In this document: positions 11,891 through 23,779 of the stretch, one piece after another
How the letters are laid out: each line of letters starts with the position of its first letter
Numbering within the stretch: the stretch's first letter is position 1
Source of the DNA: Ahaetulla prasina
Lineage: Eukaryota; Chordata; Lepidosauria; Squamata; Colubridae
Direction of reading: 5' to 3'
Length of the DNA stretch: 64,000 nucleotides
Assembly: GCF_028640845.1 (NCBI RefSeq)
Contig: NC_080548.1
Span: 6,008,314 to 6,072,313, forward strand
Position numbers and translations under genes: made by a program
Notes under the pieces: model-generated
What the model was told of the DNA's origin: nothing
Database searches by the model: none
What the model saw: only the letters and a program-made list of their open reading frames with translations

Positions 11891-12382
11891 CGGCCTGGCC
11901 TGGCCTGGCCTGGCCTGGCCTGGCCTGGCCTGGCCTGGCCTGGCCTGGCCTGGCCTGGCCTGGCCTGGCCTGGCCTGGCCTGGCCTGGCCTGGCCTGGCC
12001 TGGCCTGGCCTGGCCTGGCCTGGCCTGGCCTGGCCTGGCCTGGCCTGGCCTGGCCTGGCCTGGCCTGGCCTGGCGGGGCCTGGCCTGGCCTGGCCTGGCC
12101 TGGCCTGGCCTGGCCTGGCCTGGCCTGGCCTGGCCTGGCCTGGCCTGGCCTGGCCTGGCCTGGCCTGGCCTGGCCTGGCCTGGCCTGGCCTGGCCTGGCC
12201 TGGCCTGGCCTGGCCTGGCCTGGCCTGGCCTGGCCTGGCCTGGCCTGGCCTGGCCTGGCCTGGCCTGGCCTGGCCTGGCCTGGCCTGGCCTGGCCTGGCC
12301 TGGCCTGGCCTGGCCTGGCCTGGCCTGGCGGGGCCTGGCCTGGCCTGGCGGGGCCTGGCCTGGCCTGGCCTGGCCTGGCCTG
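11891..12382 (+). repeat. (GGCCT)n array in L2 5' UTR
   Basis: About 490 bp, close to one hundred units of the pentamer TGGCC, with only a few GGGGCC interruptions (near 12075, 12328 and 12350). The five-base period has no stop codon in any of the six frames, so it generates long spurious frames reading WPGLA repeats on plus and GQARP repeats on minus. It is followed by GGCGGCGGCGGCGTT. The full-length L2 at 34508-39139 has no such array, so this is a copy-specific expansion. Confidence 0.97.
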
Positions 12383-13503
12383 GTTCGGCGGCGGCGGCGT
12401 TGGCGGCGTTGGCGGCTTGAGCCAGGGGTGGGGACCCTGTGGAGATCTTGGGTCCCCCACTTTGGGTGAGAACGCCCCAGCCTGGAGAGTAAGGAGGCTC
12501 TGGACGGCCTCGTCGGGGCCAACTAGGCGTTCTGTTCGGCGGTGCCCTGGCTTGGTTAGGTGGCGCGGCGTTGGCGGCCCTGACATTGGCCTTGGCGGTG
12601 TTGGCGGCCCTGACATCGGTCGTGGATGAAGATGACGCCGGACGTTGGCAGTGGAGTTTCCCAGGTGGAGCCGAGATGGAGCCCATGGAGTCCGTGAAAT
12701 TGGAGGACTCGCCTTTCCTCCCCGACCACCCTTGGACTGTCCATAGAACATCATCGAGCCTCAGTTTGTTACCATCGCAGCCAAATCGGGCTGCAATTTC
12801 CGAGATCGATGGACGGGGTGAGCCGTTGCGGTACTGAGTGATTGTATAAGGCGGTGACTATTTCATCTATTGCCCGAGACTGAGACTGAGACTGAGATGG
12901 ATTTCCATCGACTTTTCCCACCCGGAGATATCCTGACCGACCAGGATGGGTCTGCTTGCCGTGTTTTTCATCATGCGGACATTTTCAGCGGCGGACCTTC
13001 TTGCCCTACGAGATTCCCCTCTCTCGTGGGTCTGGCCTCACGCTTATCGAGGGCCTATCTTGAGGAGGGGTTTGGGAACCGCGAGAGATGGCATGCCAAG
13101 AATAGGAGACTTAGGGGATTTTTTAATTAATTGTTTTAACCGATTTTTTAAGGGGAGTTTTAATGGGACTTTTACGGGGAGGGTGGAAATCGACGGGCTT
13201 GGGTTGGTGGGGGAGGAGGGTGGGGTGGGGTGGAGGTTAGGGGGTGAGGGGTAGCCCGTCGAGGGAAACCAGTTCCAGCGCATGCTCGTGGCGACTATCA
13301 AATGGGTTCGGAGGTTATGGGGGAGTGTGTCCTTTGTGTGAGGGTGAGTCTATTTGCACGGTAAGTGGGAGGGGCAGATATGGCGGAAGGGGATCGACGA
13401 CTAGGGGGTCACGCGTCGATGTCTGCAGGCGATCGCGCCCCGATCCCCTGACTTCTCCTGCTCCTCGGATGGTCAAGACCCTCAGAGCCTGGGCCTTCGC
13501 CTG

Positions 13504-16208
13504 ATGTTATGCAACGCACGGTCCGTGGCCAATAAGGCCCCCTAATACATGATCTGATACAGGGGTGCCACGGATATTATAGGCGCACGGAGACCTGGTT
13601 GGGCACTGAAGGTGTGCCCTGGTTGAGATGTGCCCACCGGTTTCCGCATTCCATCAGCCGAGGGCCCAGGGTAGGGGTGGAGGTGGCGGTTGCTATTAAA
13701 GAGAGTCTAGAGCCGAGGGAGACCACTGTACCTCAGATTGCCGGGTGTGAATCCTCTTGTGAGGTGGGGTCATAGATGTCAGATGGGCTTGCTGGTCGCA
13801 CCTGGCTCCTTGCTGCGTGACAGCTGCCCTGCCCGAGCTCCTGGAGGTGCTTGCCGGGGTGGCAGTGGAGACCCCCAGACTTTTAGTCATGGGGGACTTT
13901 AACTTGCCATCTGCCGGCTCGTCATCGACGGTAGCTCGGGAGTTCCTGGCCTCCATGACGGCCTTGGACCTGACTCAAGTAGTGGATGGCCCCACTCACA
14001 TCGGGGGAGGCACACTGGACCTGATTTTTGTCTCTGGTCAGTGGTTGAGAGATCTGGACTTAAAGGAAATAGTCACTGAACCTTTGTCATGGTCAGATCA
14101 CTCTCTTCTTCGCCTGGACTTTCTGACCGCTACCCAACACCGCAGGGAGACGGAACCATTACGGTGGTACCGCCCCAGGCGCCTGATGGACCCAGAGAGG
14201 TTTCGGACGGAGCTTGGGCCACTTCCTGAGGGTCTGGCTCACGGCACGGCAGAGGAACTAGCTGCAGCCTGGGAACGGGCTGCGGCTGGGGCTTTAGACC
14301 GTGTCGTGCCTTTGCGCCTCTGACCCGGCGCAGATCCCAACCGCTCCTTGGTTCTCCGAGGAGCTGAGGGGATGAAACGCCGGAGAAGACGCCTAGAGAG
14401 TTCCTGGAGGTCCAGCCGCTCAGAGGCTGATCGGACACTAGTTAGATCCTATACCAGGACCTACCTAGTGGCACTGAGGGAAGCGAGGCGTTCCTCGCCT
14501 CCTCCCTCATTGCGCCGGCAGATAACCGCCCAGCTGCCCCGGGTGACCCGCTCCCTCCTTCACCAGGGGAGCGGGATGACCCGCAGGGGACGCTGAGGAG
14601 TTTAACGGTTATCTATACGATAAAATCGCTCAGCTTAGGGACGGTCTGGACCAAAATTGTGGCGATTCAGACGGGGTATCTGAGGGCGGTCTTGGTGATG
14701 TTGTGTGGGATGAGTTTGACCCTGTGACTCCGAGGACATGGACAGGTTGCTGGGTAGATTGAATGCCACCACGTGTTTACTTGGACCCGTGCCCTCCTGG
14801 CTGGTGCTGGCCACTCAGGAGGTGACACGAGGCTGGCTCCAGGGATTACGAGTGCTTCCTTGTTGGAGGGAGTCTTCCGCCTTGAAAGAGGCGGTGGTGA
14901 GGCCCTCCTCAAGAAGCCTTCCTGACCCGCTGTTTTAGGTAATTATCGCTCGTCTCCAACCCGCTCGCGCTAAGGTTGTAGAGAGTATGGTGGCATATCA
15001 GTTTCTGCACCTGGAGGAAACTGTCTATCTGGACCTGCTCCAGTCCGGCTTCCGACCCGTTACAGCACTGAGACGGCTTTGGTCGCGCAGGTGGATGATC
15101 TCTGAGGGCCAGGATAGGTTATTCCTCTGCCCTGGTCCTATTAGACCTCTCAGCGGCTTTTGATACCATCGACCATGGTATCCTGCTGCGCCGGTTGGAG
15201 GGGTTGGGAGTGGAGGCACCGCTTATCGGTGGTTCTCTCCCATCTCTCCGACCGTCGCAGACGGTGTTGACGGGGGGCAGAGGCGACCCGCGCGCGCCTC
15301 ACTTGTGGGTGCCGCAGGGTCGATTCTCTCGCCTTCTGTTCAACATCTATATGAAGCCGCTGGGTGAGATCATCAGTGGCTTCGTGTGAGGTACCAGCTG
15401 TACGCTGATGACACCCAGCTGTACTTTTCCACACCGGCCACCCCAATGAAGCTATCAAGTGCTGTCCCGGTGTCTGGAAGCCGACGGGTCTGGATGGGGA
15501 GAAACAGGCTCAAGCTCAATCCTCCAAGACGGAGTGGCTGTGGATGCCGGCATCCCGCACAGTCAGCTGAGTCCGCGGCTGACTGTCGGGAGCGAGTCAT
15601 TGGCCCCGGCGGAGAGGGTGCGACGGGCGCTTCCTGGATGCACGGCTGTCTTTTGAAGATCATTTGACGGCCGCTCCAGGAGAGCTTTCCACCAGGTCCG
15701 CCTGGTGCGCCAGTTGCGCCTTTCTAGACCGGGATGCCTTGTGCACAGTCACTCACGCCTTGTGACGCCTCGCCTGACTACTGCAATGCTCTCACATGGG
15801 GCTCCCTTGAAGGGCATCCGGAGGCTGCAGTTGGTCCAGAATGCAGCTGCGCTGGTGATAGAGGGAGCCCTCGTGGCTCCCGAGTGACACCTATCCTGCG
15901 AGGCTGCACTGGCTAGTGGCCTTCCGGTGCGCTCAAGGTGTTGGTGAACGCCTTTAAAGCGCCCATGGCATAGGGCCGGGTTACTTACGGGACCGCCTGC
16001 TGCTACCAATACCTCTCACCGACCTGCGCGCTCACAGAGAGGGACTCTCAGGTGCCGTCGGCGCGACAGTGTCGCCTGGCACACCCAGGAAGGGCCTTCT
16101 GTGGGGCCCCGCCTCTGGAACGAGCTCCCCAGGACCGTCCAACTTCCGACCTCAACCTTTCGCCATGAGCTCAAAACTTACTTATTTATCTGCGCTGGAC
16201 TGGGTTAG
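13504..16208 (+). pseudogene. L2 ORF2 (endonuclease-RT), broken
   Basis: ORF2 of the L2 LINE would encode an apurinic-like endonuclease followed by reverse transcriptase, acting in target-primed reverse transcription in the nucleus. The N-terminal motif NARSVANKAP is at about 13510. Endonuclease motifs MGDFNLPSAG (about 13890) and SWSDHSLLRLDF (about 14090) lie in an open stretch of 168 codons (13817-14323). RT remnants include LDLSAAFDTIDH (about 15140), LLFNIYMKPLGE (about 15335) and YADDTQLYFS (about 15400), each in a different frame because of many 1-2 base indels. The C-terminal RHELKTYLF ends at a stop near 16208. The catalytic YADD is still legible, but the copy cannot be functional. 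Confidence 0.9.
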
Positions 16209-16418
16209 TTTTTAAGTTATGGGTTTTAATGGTGATTTTATAGTTTAGGGTTTTATATCGGTCGCTTGACCGCTTTTAGTTTTAAATTGGCCGTTAAATA
16301 TTTCATTTTAAATGTATTTTAAATTTATTGTGTACCTATGTGTTTTAATAGGCTGTACACCGCCTGAGTCCTTCGGGAGAAGGGCGGTCTAGAAATCTAA
16401 TTAATAAATAAATAAATA

Positions 16419-16742
16419 AGTTGCAGTGGGCTTTGGCACTTAGGTCATTTGATTCTTTAACATCATCCCATCACTTGGTGTTAGGGTTCTTTTTCCCAAT
16501 ATGTAAGACTGAGCATTTGCTGATTGAGATTTGGAGTTGCCATGTTTTTGACCAATCAGATACAAAGTCAAGGTCTTTTTGAAGGATAGAAGTATTGTTG
16601 GTGGTGTTAAATTGTTTGACATCGTCAGCAAAGAGAACACAATAACTTGAGATAAGGTCACAGAGATCATTTATGTATAGTATGAAGAGAGTTTGTCCAA
16701 GAACACTGCCTTGGGGAATGCCACTTTGACAGGAACAGGATT
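16419..16742 (-). mobile_element. CR1-group LINE (family A, copy 1), 5' remainder
   Basis: Continuation of the LINE at 10845-11739 after the L2 insertion. Minus-strand frames include the region just after the RT active site (DLDFVSDWSKTWQLQIS in a broken frame) and an FADDVK-like active-site remnant near 16630. It ends about 16742, where similarity to the copy at 57430 stops, so the copy is 5'-truncated within the RT domain. Confidence 0.8.
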
Positions 16743-16948
16743 ATCAAGGAGATCACAAACAACAATGCTCAATCTGACCTAGCAGAAGGTGGGATGGAGA
16801 AGATAAGGGTCAGAATGGCTACATCTTTGCTTGGATGGTGGCTTTTTGTGGTCTGGAGCAGGGACAACATACCTAAAAGGGCATAAGTTCAATCATAGGA
16901 TGTGGTTGCCATCTTGCCTTTTTGACTCCTACATATGTGGAAATGCCC

Positions 16949-17485
16949 CATAAAGGTAGTCCTTTTTTAGTGACATTTGCAGTTACCTTTTCTTCACCAT
17001 GGACCCCTTGTAAATACCTTTTGTGGCCATGTATCATGGCCAGGGACCCTTAAAACTTAAGATTTAAATTATAACATTTTTTCAAGTCTTCGCAGATCTC
17101 CTGTGATGACATCGTGTCCTGCCCCAGGGGTCCACAGACCACAGATTGAAAATCACTGACAGTATTGATGAAAAAAATAACTTTGTGACCAGCCCTCTCA
17201 TTTTCAAGCTTTTTATGATCCTTACCTATCCAGAGATGCCCCTAGCCAAGAACATAAATAATCCTTTTTTAGTGACTGCCTTATTTAGTGACCATTATGG
17301 CAGTGATGAAAAAGTAACTTTGTGAGCAGTCCTCACATTTCCAACCTTTGCTAAGGTCTGTAAAGTAAAAAAAAAGCTGAAGTAAGATCTTAACCACAGT
17401 CATGGTTTCACACATTGACCGCTCCACATAACAACCAAGTTGCTAGTTCCAGTCATGGTCGCTAAATGAGGATTACTTCTACTAG
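16949..17485. mobile_element. Degraded TA-MITE-like sequence
   Basis: Begins with GGTAGTCCTTTTTTAGTGAC and ends near CGCTAAATGAGGATTACTTC, resembling the inverted ends of the TA-flanked MITE family. The interior repeats phrases such as TTTAGTGACC. It may be two overlapping old copies. A segment near 17130 (AGGGGTCCACAGACCACAG) may be a further old DNA-transposon end. Confidence 0.35.
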
Positions 17486-17494
17486 TTCTGGAAG

Positions 17495-17588
17495 CCAAGA
17501 TTTGCAACAGGCAGAGAGAAGGGAAAACAAGGGAAAAATGGAGGAGTACCTGTTTAAAAATTATAGGGCTTGCCAGTGAAGAATTTCA

Positions 17589-17635
<47 letters not shown>

Positions 17636-19183
17636 CTTCCCAAAGAGTCTCTACCAGCATTCTAAAACATTTAATTCTTTCTCTTTTGTCAGCTTTCCAT
17701 CTCTCTCTGGATCAGCCGGGAGGGTAAGAGCAATTTTTTAAAAAGCCCCTTTTCTTTGGAGGGAAAAGAAGCTGTGCTTGCACAAGCCTTTTCCTTCTCT
17801 CTCCACTCCCTTAAATTTAATGGATCCCAACTGCGATCTGCCTGGTTACCATCTATATTCCCCATGCTATAATGATCCAGATTATTTTCTTTGCTTTAAA
17901 TTAAAGGTCACAGGAGGAAAAAACCGCTGCTGGATTTCACAAAAACAATGTAGTTGAATCCTTCCTCCCCACCCCACCCCCAGGATAAATGTACAAAGCA
18001 GCTCAGACCATATTTACTCCCTGGCAAAAGGGATATTAGCTTTCCCTAGGATACTTTGTCATGAGTTCTAGTTGTGGTATCAGTTACATGCGTAGGACAA
18101 GGACCCCACGAAAAATGAGGCACTTTGCTCTTTATGGCCTCCACTCAAAATCAAATAATTCAGAATGGGCAAAGCACTCACTGAAGGAAACCAAAGAACT
18201 TCATCTATATAACTCAAACCTGAAACTGGCAACAGTTCCTACAAATGGAGAATGTCATTAGAGCCCCTCCCTCAAAGGTAAGTAGGAAGTTTCGGGGTGT
18301 GTATTTGGGCTACTCCTGAGGAGTTTCCGGTGAATGTTTGAATGGAATCCAATTTCCAAATTGAACAGACGAGTCTGTTCAAATCAGTGGGTTAAATTGG
18401 GCGGTGTGGGAGGCTCATTTGATACTCATGATTTGGTGGTGCCTACACATGTACAGAAACAATTTTTCCATGTATTATTTCAAATGGTTAAATTGACTCA
18501 ACAATTTACTTTGAAGGATCTGATCCAAACAAAAGGCCATTTTGAATTAGATCGCAAACCTTATCAAACTGACAGTTCAGGTCAGATTTTCCCTGTTTTA
18601 CATACATCTAGAGACAGAGAGACATTCATAACTGGGGAGTACATTGCTTTGGATTCTCCATGCATAGCAACTGTCTACTATATTTTAAAATAGTGGAGTT
18701 TTTCCTAGATGGCAGAAATCCCAGGAAAAGAGCCCTCCCAATTATTTAAATACTTCCAAATTATAAAATCTCTAATCTGAGGGTATGAAAATAAACATGC
18801 ACCTCCTTGGCATCTATAGACTTTCCTTCTTACTGTGAGTTCTGCTCCCACTTTAGACACAAAAGCCAGCTGGGCGACTTTAGAATAGAATAGAATTTTT
18901 ATTTTTTATTGGCCAAATGTGATTGGACACAAGGAATTTGTCTTGGTGCATATGCTCTCAGTGTACATAAAAGAAAAGATACGTTCATCAAGGTACAACA
19001 TTTACAACACAATTGATGATCAATATATCAATATAAATCATAAGGATTGCCAGCAACAAGTTATAGTCATACAGTCATAAGTGGAAAGAGATTGGTGATG
19101 GGAACTATGAAACGCTTAATAGTAGTGCAGATTCAGTAAATAGTCTGACAGTGTTGATGGAATTATTTGTTTACCAGAGTGAT
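17495..19183. repeat. 1.69-kb duplicated segment, probable source copy
   Basis: This stretch is almost identical to 24156-25846 in the same orientation 6.66 kb downstream. It starts at CCAAGATTTGCAACAGGCAG and ends at GAGTGAT. It includes an AC microsatellite, about 1.25 kb of low-copy DNA and the 3' end of a minus-strand LINE. Here the LINE continues smoothly past 19183, while in the other copy the sequence breaks off abruptly into L1 sequence, so this is the likely source. Differences include a few substitutions, AC repeat length and a C-run indel near 17970. Confidence 0.93.
17589..17634. repeat. (AC)n microsatellite
   Basis: About 46 bp of AC dinucleotide within the duplicated segment; the downstream copy has a slightly different length. 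Confidence 0.95.
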
Positions 19184-19855
19184 GGCCTTCGGGAAAAAAC
19201 TCTTCTTGTGTCTAGCTGTTCTGGTGTGCAGTGCTCTATAGCGTCGTTTTGAGGGTAGGAGTTGAAACAGTTTATGTCCAGGATGCGAGGGATCTGCAAA
19301 TATTTTCACAGCCCTCTTCTTGATTCGTGCAGTATACAGGTCCTCAATGGAAGGCAGGTTGGTAGCAATTATTTTTTCTGCAGTTCTAATTATCCTCTGA
19401 AGTCTGTGTTTTTCTTGTTGGGTTGCAGAACCGAACCAGACAGTTATAGAGGTGCAAATGACAGACTCAATAATTCCTCTGTAGAATTGGATCAGCAGCT
19501 CCTTGGGCAGTTTGAGCTTACTGAGTTGGCGCAGAAAGAACATTCTTTGTTGTCCTTTTTTAATGATGTTTTTGATGTTAGCTGTCCATTTGAGATCTTG
19601 CGATATGATAGAACCCAGAAATTTGAAGGTTTCTACTGTTGATACTGTGTTGTCAAGTATTGTGAGAGGTGGAAGTATGGAAGGGTTTCTCCTAAAGTCT
19701 ACCACCATTTCTACGGTTTTGAGTGTGTTCAGTTCCAGATTGTTTTGGTTGCAGAAGATGATGAAGATGGTGGACACAACAATGCAATCAAAGCTCAATC
19801 TGAGTCTTTTTGTGCATTGCATCATCAATTGCTCCATCAAATATGCCATCTTGGA
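18881..19855 (-). mobile_element. CR1-group LINE with AATAG tail, 5'-truncated
   Basis: Minus-strand LINE whose 3' end (left) is AATAGAATAGAAT-type sequence, read on plus as TAGAATAGAATAGAATTTTT. Inward of it lie GGCCAAATGTGATTGGACAC and GCATATGCTCTCAGTGTAC. This 3' end and its AATAG microsatellite match what has been described for the snake L3/CR1 'Snake1' LINEs that seed AATAG repeats; I recognise it from memory, without a database comparison. It is truncated near 19855, keeping only the C-terminal part of ORF2. Confidence 0.82.
19163..19849 (-). pseudogene. LINE ORF2 C-terminal fragment, still open
   Basis: A 228-codon open frame covers the end of the reverse transcriptase and the conserved C-terminal domain of the AATAG-tailed LINE. 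Motifs in order are LELNTLKTVEMVVDFRRN, FLGSIISQDLKW, QFYRGIIESVICTSITVWFG, RLQRIIRTAEKI, DPSHPGHKLFQLLPS and RRYRALHTRTARHKKSFFP. The catalytic FADD/YADD motif lies upstream of the truncation and is missing, so no enzyme activity is possible. The first ATG is arbitrary because the true start was lost. The intact frame suggests a fairly young copy. Confidence 0.85.
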
Positions 19856-19859
19856 TGTT

Positions 19860-21226
19860 TTTGGACCACAAACTGTGGTGGAAAGTAATCTGGATTCCCA
19901 GGAGAAAGGTGCTGCATTCCAAAGAAGCAGAAAAGTTATGAAAGTTTGCTCAGCAGAGAGTTAAGAAGGCTCCTCCCTAACAATTCCCAGAGTGTATCTA
20001 CAATGATGCAAATAGTTGCTTTAGTTGGGCAACATTTCAGTCTATAGGTGAAGAAAAATAAGAGTAAAGTAACTCCAGTGTCTTTTTGGTTGTTGGAGCC
20101 TGGCACAACCTGTGGATATCTTCAGTGGGTCCAAACATACTGTACATCATACTTGTTAGGAAGCATGGATTCACTGTGTTTCCCTCTGTGATGATCAGTT
20201 GATTATCATTTCATTTGGTAAAAATGGTCACATGAGTTGCCACAAGGTCTAGACAGTTTTAGAGTTACATGTTTCTTTTATGGCAAGCACATCTTCTGTA
20301 GAAGTATAAGCTATGCAGAGGAACTACCTTTGCCATTGAGAAAGAAGGAATATAAGGGTTTTCTGGAAAATTCATCACTAAAGAATAATGTTTAAAATCT
20401 TCTCTGTAGGCTTACTGATCTTAAAGAATGTTGAAGGAATGTGACCTTGAAAAAACATCTGATATCAAATCACCTGTGGTATAACAGAAGACACATTCCT
20501 CACTAAACTGGCCGTTCTTTCCCACACATTGGGGCAACAATTCTGCGTACAAACCCTCCAAAAACCTCACTGAAAACTTCTTAAAAGGTTTCTTCTTCCA
20601 GGAAGGCCAAGCAGGCTTTCACGTTTAGAAAATGGAGAATTTGGATCCAATACATAAAAGAGAACAGGTGGGAGATCTGCTTATTAAGATTGCTTTTATT
20701 GAGATTCCAGCATTTAGATGGCTGGCTTAAACATTCCCTTTTATTATTATAATTTTAGGGGCCTGAGATAACTTTCCAAAGCCATATGGTTTTGCGAGAA
20801 TCAAATGTTTACTGTGAATTAAAGTCTCAAGTCTGGTGGACAAAAATCGGGATATGCTGATAGGGACTGGGAACAGGAGAGTCACTGTTGACTGGGTTTC
20901 CACCAAAGGCTATCATTGTCTTACAAATGTGAATTGTGCAGTTAGTGCCAAGCTGAAAATGGATTTACTGTTTTTTCAAAGATTCTCAAAGCTTTCTGGC
21001 AGTGAAACAGAAAGACTTTATCATCCACCTCTGAGTTTCTATGGCAAGAAGGGAATGCCGTTGACCAACTCCTGGGCAATTAACCAAGCTGATCAAAGCT
21101 CATGATTTGTTTCACAGCTTCTATTTCTTTCACCCATCCCAGATTCACACAGAGTGTTTTGACCCAAGTTTGCCAGGGCCTGTTGCTTGGCCTTACTTGC
21201 CATTTCAATTTAGAAGCAGACATGCC

Positions 21227-21263
<37 letters not shown>

Positions 21264-21494
21264 TGCCTCAAAATGGTTAGCATGACTGTATTGTCATACT
21301 AAACATTGGATACAGCTTCTTGTTCTGCATTAGAAGCTGTATCCAACTTTGAGCTAACATACAGAAGGTGACCAAAATCTGCAACCCATAATTCCTGAGG
21401 GAATGAAATTTGGGAAAGTTGTGGCTGCTTCAGCTGCAGAGTTGCTGCGGTTACATGATCCTCATTTTCAACGTTCCATGACAGTTTCCCTGTT
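19860..21494. other. Low-copy DNA, no gene seen
   Basis: No transposon domain or convincing exon. The 89-codon plus frame at 20836-21105 has no recognised motif. An AC microsatellite is present at 21230-21262. Confidence 0.45.
21230..21262. repeat. (CA)n microsatellite
   Basis: About 16 CA units. Confidence 0.95.
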
Positions 21495-21697
21495 TAAACA
21501 TTTTATTAGATTATAGAATAAAATAAAAATACAAAAGCAAATAGGAAGACACAGTGGGAAGGGGGACCGGGGAAAAGAAAAAAAAGTGTTGACTTCTGAC
21601 TCTCTCTGTTGCAGTCAAATAAAGCATTAACATCAAACCACAACTTTTTACTTTTCCATAATAATATAAATTAGCCATTTCTGTAAAATAAAATCAA
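21495..21697 (-). mobile_element. Outer L1, 3' UTR part
   Basis: Read on the minus strand this is the end of an L1 ORF2 and its 3' UTR (ATGGCTAATTTATATTATTA, then TTTTGTATTTTTATTTTATT). It is cut by the L2 at 21698. The sequence AAAATCAA at 21690-21697 recurs at 31685-31692, where the L1 resumes, giving an imperfect target duplication. Joining the two sides gives a continuous L1 C-terminus. Confidence 0.7.
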
Positions 21698-21702
21698 CCG
21701 GC

Positions 21703-22704
21703 GTGGCATCGACGACAGTTCGGGAGTTCATGGCCTCCATGACGGCCATGGACCTGACTCAAGTAGTTAATGGCCCCACTCACATCGGGGGAGGCACACT
21801 GGATCTGATTTTTGTCTCTGGGCAGTGGTTGAATGATCTGGAACTAGGAGATTTAGTTATTGAGCCTTTGTCATGGTCAGATCATTCTCTCCTTCGTCTG
21901 GACTTTCGGACAGCTACTCAATACTGCAGGGAGACGGGACCAATTCGTTGGTTCTGTCCCAGGCGCCTGATGGATCTGGAGAGGTTCCTGATGGAGCTTG
22001 GGCCGTTCCCTGAGGATCTAGCCCACGGCACGGCCGAAGAGCTAGTCGCAGCCTGGGAACAGGCTGTGCCCGGGGCTTTGGACCGTGTCGTGCCTTTGCG
22101 GCCTCTGACCTGGCATAGAGCTCAGCCGGCTCCTTGGTTTTCCAAGGAGCTGAGGGAGATGAAGAGCCGGAAAAGACGCCTAGAGAGTGCCTGGAGATCC
22201 AGCCGTTCGGAAGCTGACCAAACACTAGTTAGGTCATATATTCAGACCTATCTAGTGGCATTGAGGGAGGCTAAGCATTCTTACATTTCCTCCCTCATTG
22301 CATCGGCAGATAACTGCCCGGCCGCCCTGTTTCAGATTACCTGTTCTCTTCTGCAGCTGGAGGTGTGGGATGACCCCCTACAAGGGCGCGCCAAGGATTT
22401 CAGTGCGTATCTGCACGATAAAATCGCTCAGCTTCGGGATGGGTTGGATCAAAATTGGGTAGATTGGTGAGACGTCGGAGACTCGTCTTGTTGAGACCCT
22501 TTGGGATAAGTTTGATCCTGTGGCTCCTGAGGACATGGACAGGTTACTGGGAAGGCTGAATGCCACCACATGTTTATTGGACCCGTGTCCCTCCTGGTTG
22601 ATGCTGGCCACGCAGGAGGTGACACGAGGCTGGCTCCATGGGATTATTAATGCTTCTTTGTTGGAAGGGGTTGTTCCTTTTGCCTTAAAAGAGGTGGTGG
22701 TCTA
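21703..22704 (+). pseudogene. L2 ORF2, endonuclease and linker part
   Basis: The open frame at 21703-22470 starts inside the endonuclease domain: FMASMTAMDLTQVVNGPTH, LDLIFVSGQWL and SWSDHSLLRLDFRTAT, with the SDH catalytic histidine kept. It continues through a basic linker (RKRRLESAWRSSRSEADQTL) and ends in a frameshift near 22468. The frame picks up at 22520 (EDMDRLLGRLNATTCLLDPC) and runs to the L1 insertion, breaking at KEVVV. The matching RT half lies 7.2 kb away at 29922. The first ATG is an artefact of 5' truncation. Confidence 0.88.
22687..22700 (+). repeat. Left target duplication of the inverted L1
   Basis: AAAAGAGGTGGTGG here equals 29915-29928. It is a 14-bp duplication, typical of L1. 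Rejoining restores the L2 frame. Confidence 0.93.
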
Positions 22705-23400
22705 AGTCCACCATAACTTCTGCATGATCAGAATCTTTAAAAATTCCCACATCTACCTTATCCACATTATTCAACAAATCTTTAGAAAGAAAAATATAAT
22801 CAATTCTAGAATATGTATTATATATCTTAGAAAAAAAAGTGTATACTCTCTCAATTCCTTTAACCTCTCTCCACACATCAACCACGCCGTTTCGAAGCAT
22901 CCACATATTTAAAATCCCCAGTTTATTTGCTCCTCCACAGCGGGTGGGATTAGTACTGTCTATTTTATCTCTGATTAAATTAAAATCCCCAGCCACAATT
23001 ACTTTCCCTACACTTTCATTCTCCAAAATTTTTGTTATTTTTTCAAGAAATTCTCTTTGTTTTTCATTCGTAAATATAAATTAACAAGTGTCACTTTTTC
23101 CTCATTAAGATTTCCAACAATTATTACATATCTTCCATCTTCATCCAAAATTACCTTATGTTTTCAAAGTACACCCTATCTGATATCAGTGTTGCAACTC
23201 CTCTAGCTTTTGAAGTTCCAAATGCTTTTTCATATATTTGCATACCTTTATATACATTCTATTTGAATCTTCAGATTTCTGATGGGTTTCTTGTAAAATA
23301 AAATGTCTGGTAAATCCTTTTAATCTTAAGCTCCAATCTTCTTCTTTAATCTGATTCCTGTACCCTTCACATTCCATGACATTATTTTTATAACTCCCAT
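22705..23400 (-). pseudogene. L1 ORF2 endonuclease, inverted part
   Basis: The minus-strand frame 22685-23026 carries L1 endonuclease motifs: VIVAGDFNLIRDKIDS, YTFFSKIYNTYSRIDYIFLS and a terminal SDHAEVMVDL containing the catalytic histidine. Upstream, further endonuclease sequence is split into short frames as far as about 23400, including a region reading RHFILQETHQKSED. This domain nicks target DNA in L1 integration. The reading frame is broken several times. The RT half is on the opposite strand from 26783. Confidence 0.85.
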
Positions 23401-23779
23401 TTAAAATATAAATTTTTTAATCCTATCCCCGCATCTTCCTTTCTGTGCCCCCCACCCCCCCACATTAAACTGCCATATAAACAACAATAAGAAAACAGAA
23501 AAAAAAAAAAAAAAACAAAAAAAACAATAAAAAACAAACAAACTTCTTCCCCACATCCTCATCGGTTTCGCCTATAAAGAGAATGGGGAGAGGGACGTGC
23601 CAATGCCCGGGCACTTCTTTCGGCTGTCTATTTAAATTCATCACTCAAAAAAAGATAGCGATGACCCGCATTCAGCTTCATATTTTCCAAGACTCTTATC
23701 TGCTTCTTCTCCTACTGTATCCTCACGACTCTTCTTCTGTTCAACCAACACAGGTGATATTTCTTTCCTCTTTAACCCT

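Larger units (their letters stand above)
11740..16418 (+). mobile_element. Full-length L2-clade LINE (L2 copy 1)
   Basis: A complete L2 of 4.68 kb. It begins at TCCAAGATGGCGTC, has a 1.7-kb GC-rich 5' UTR, a frameshifted ORF2 (about 13504-16208) and a 3' UTR with the hairpin ending in GAGAAGGGCGG, then an AATAAATAAATAA tail. It is flanked by a 5-bp duplication AGTTG (11735-11739 and 16419-16423) inside family A copy 1; removing it rejoins the host as GTAGTTGCAGTGGGC, the order seen in the uninterrupted copy at 34060. Length is like the other full-length L2 (34508-39139). The presence of the extreme 5' end is unusual, since most L2 copies are truncated. Confidence 0.9.

Noticed and set aside
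18061..18693. Two frames repeated almost identically at 24722-25354, suggesting a conserved gene pair
   Set aside because: They lie in the duplicated 1.69-kb segment, so identity reflects recent copying, not selection. No domain, and no sign of exon structure.
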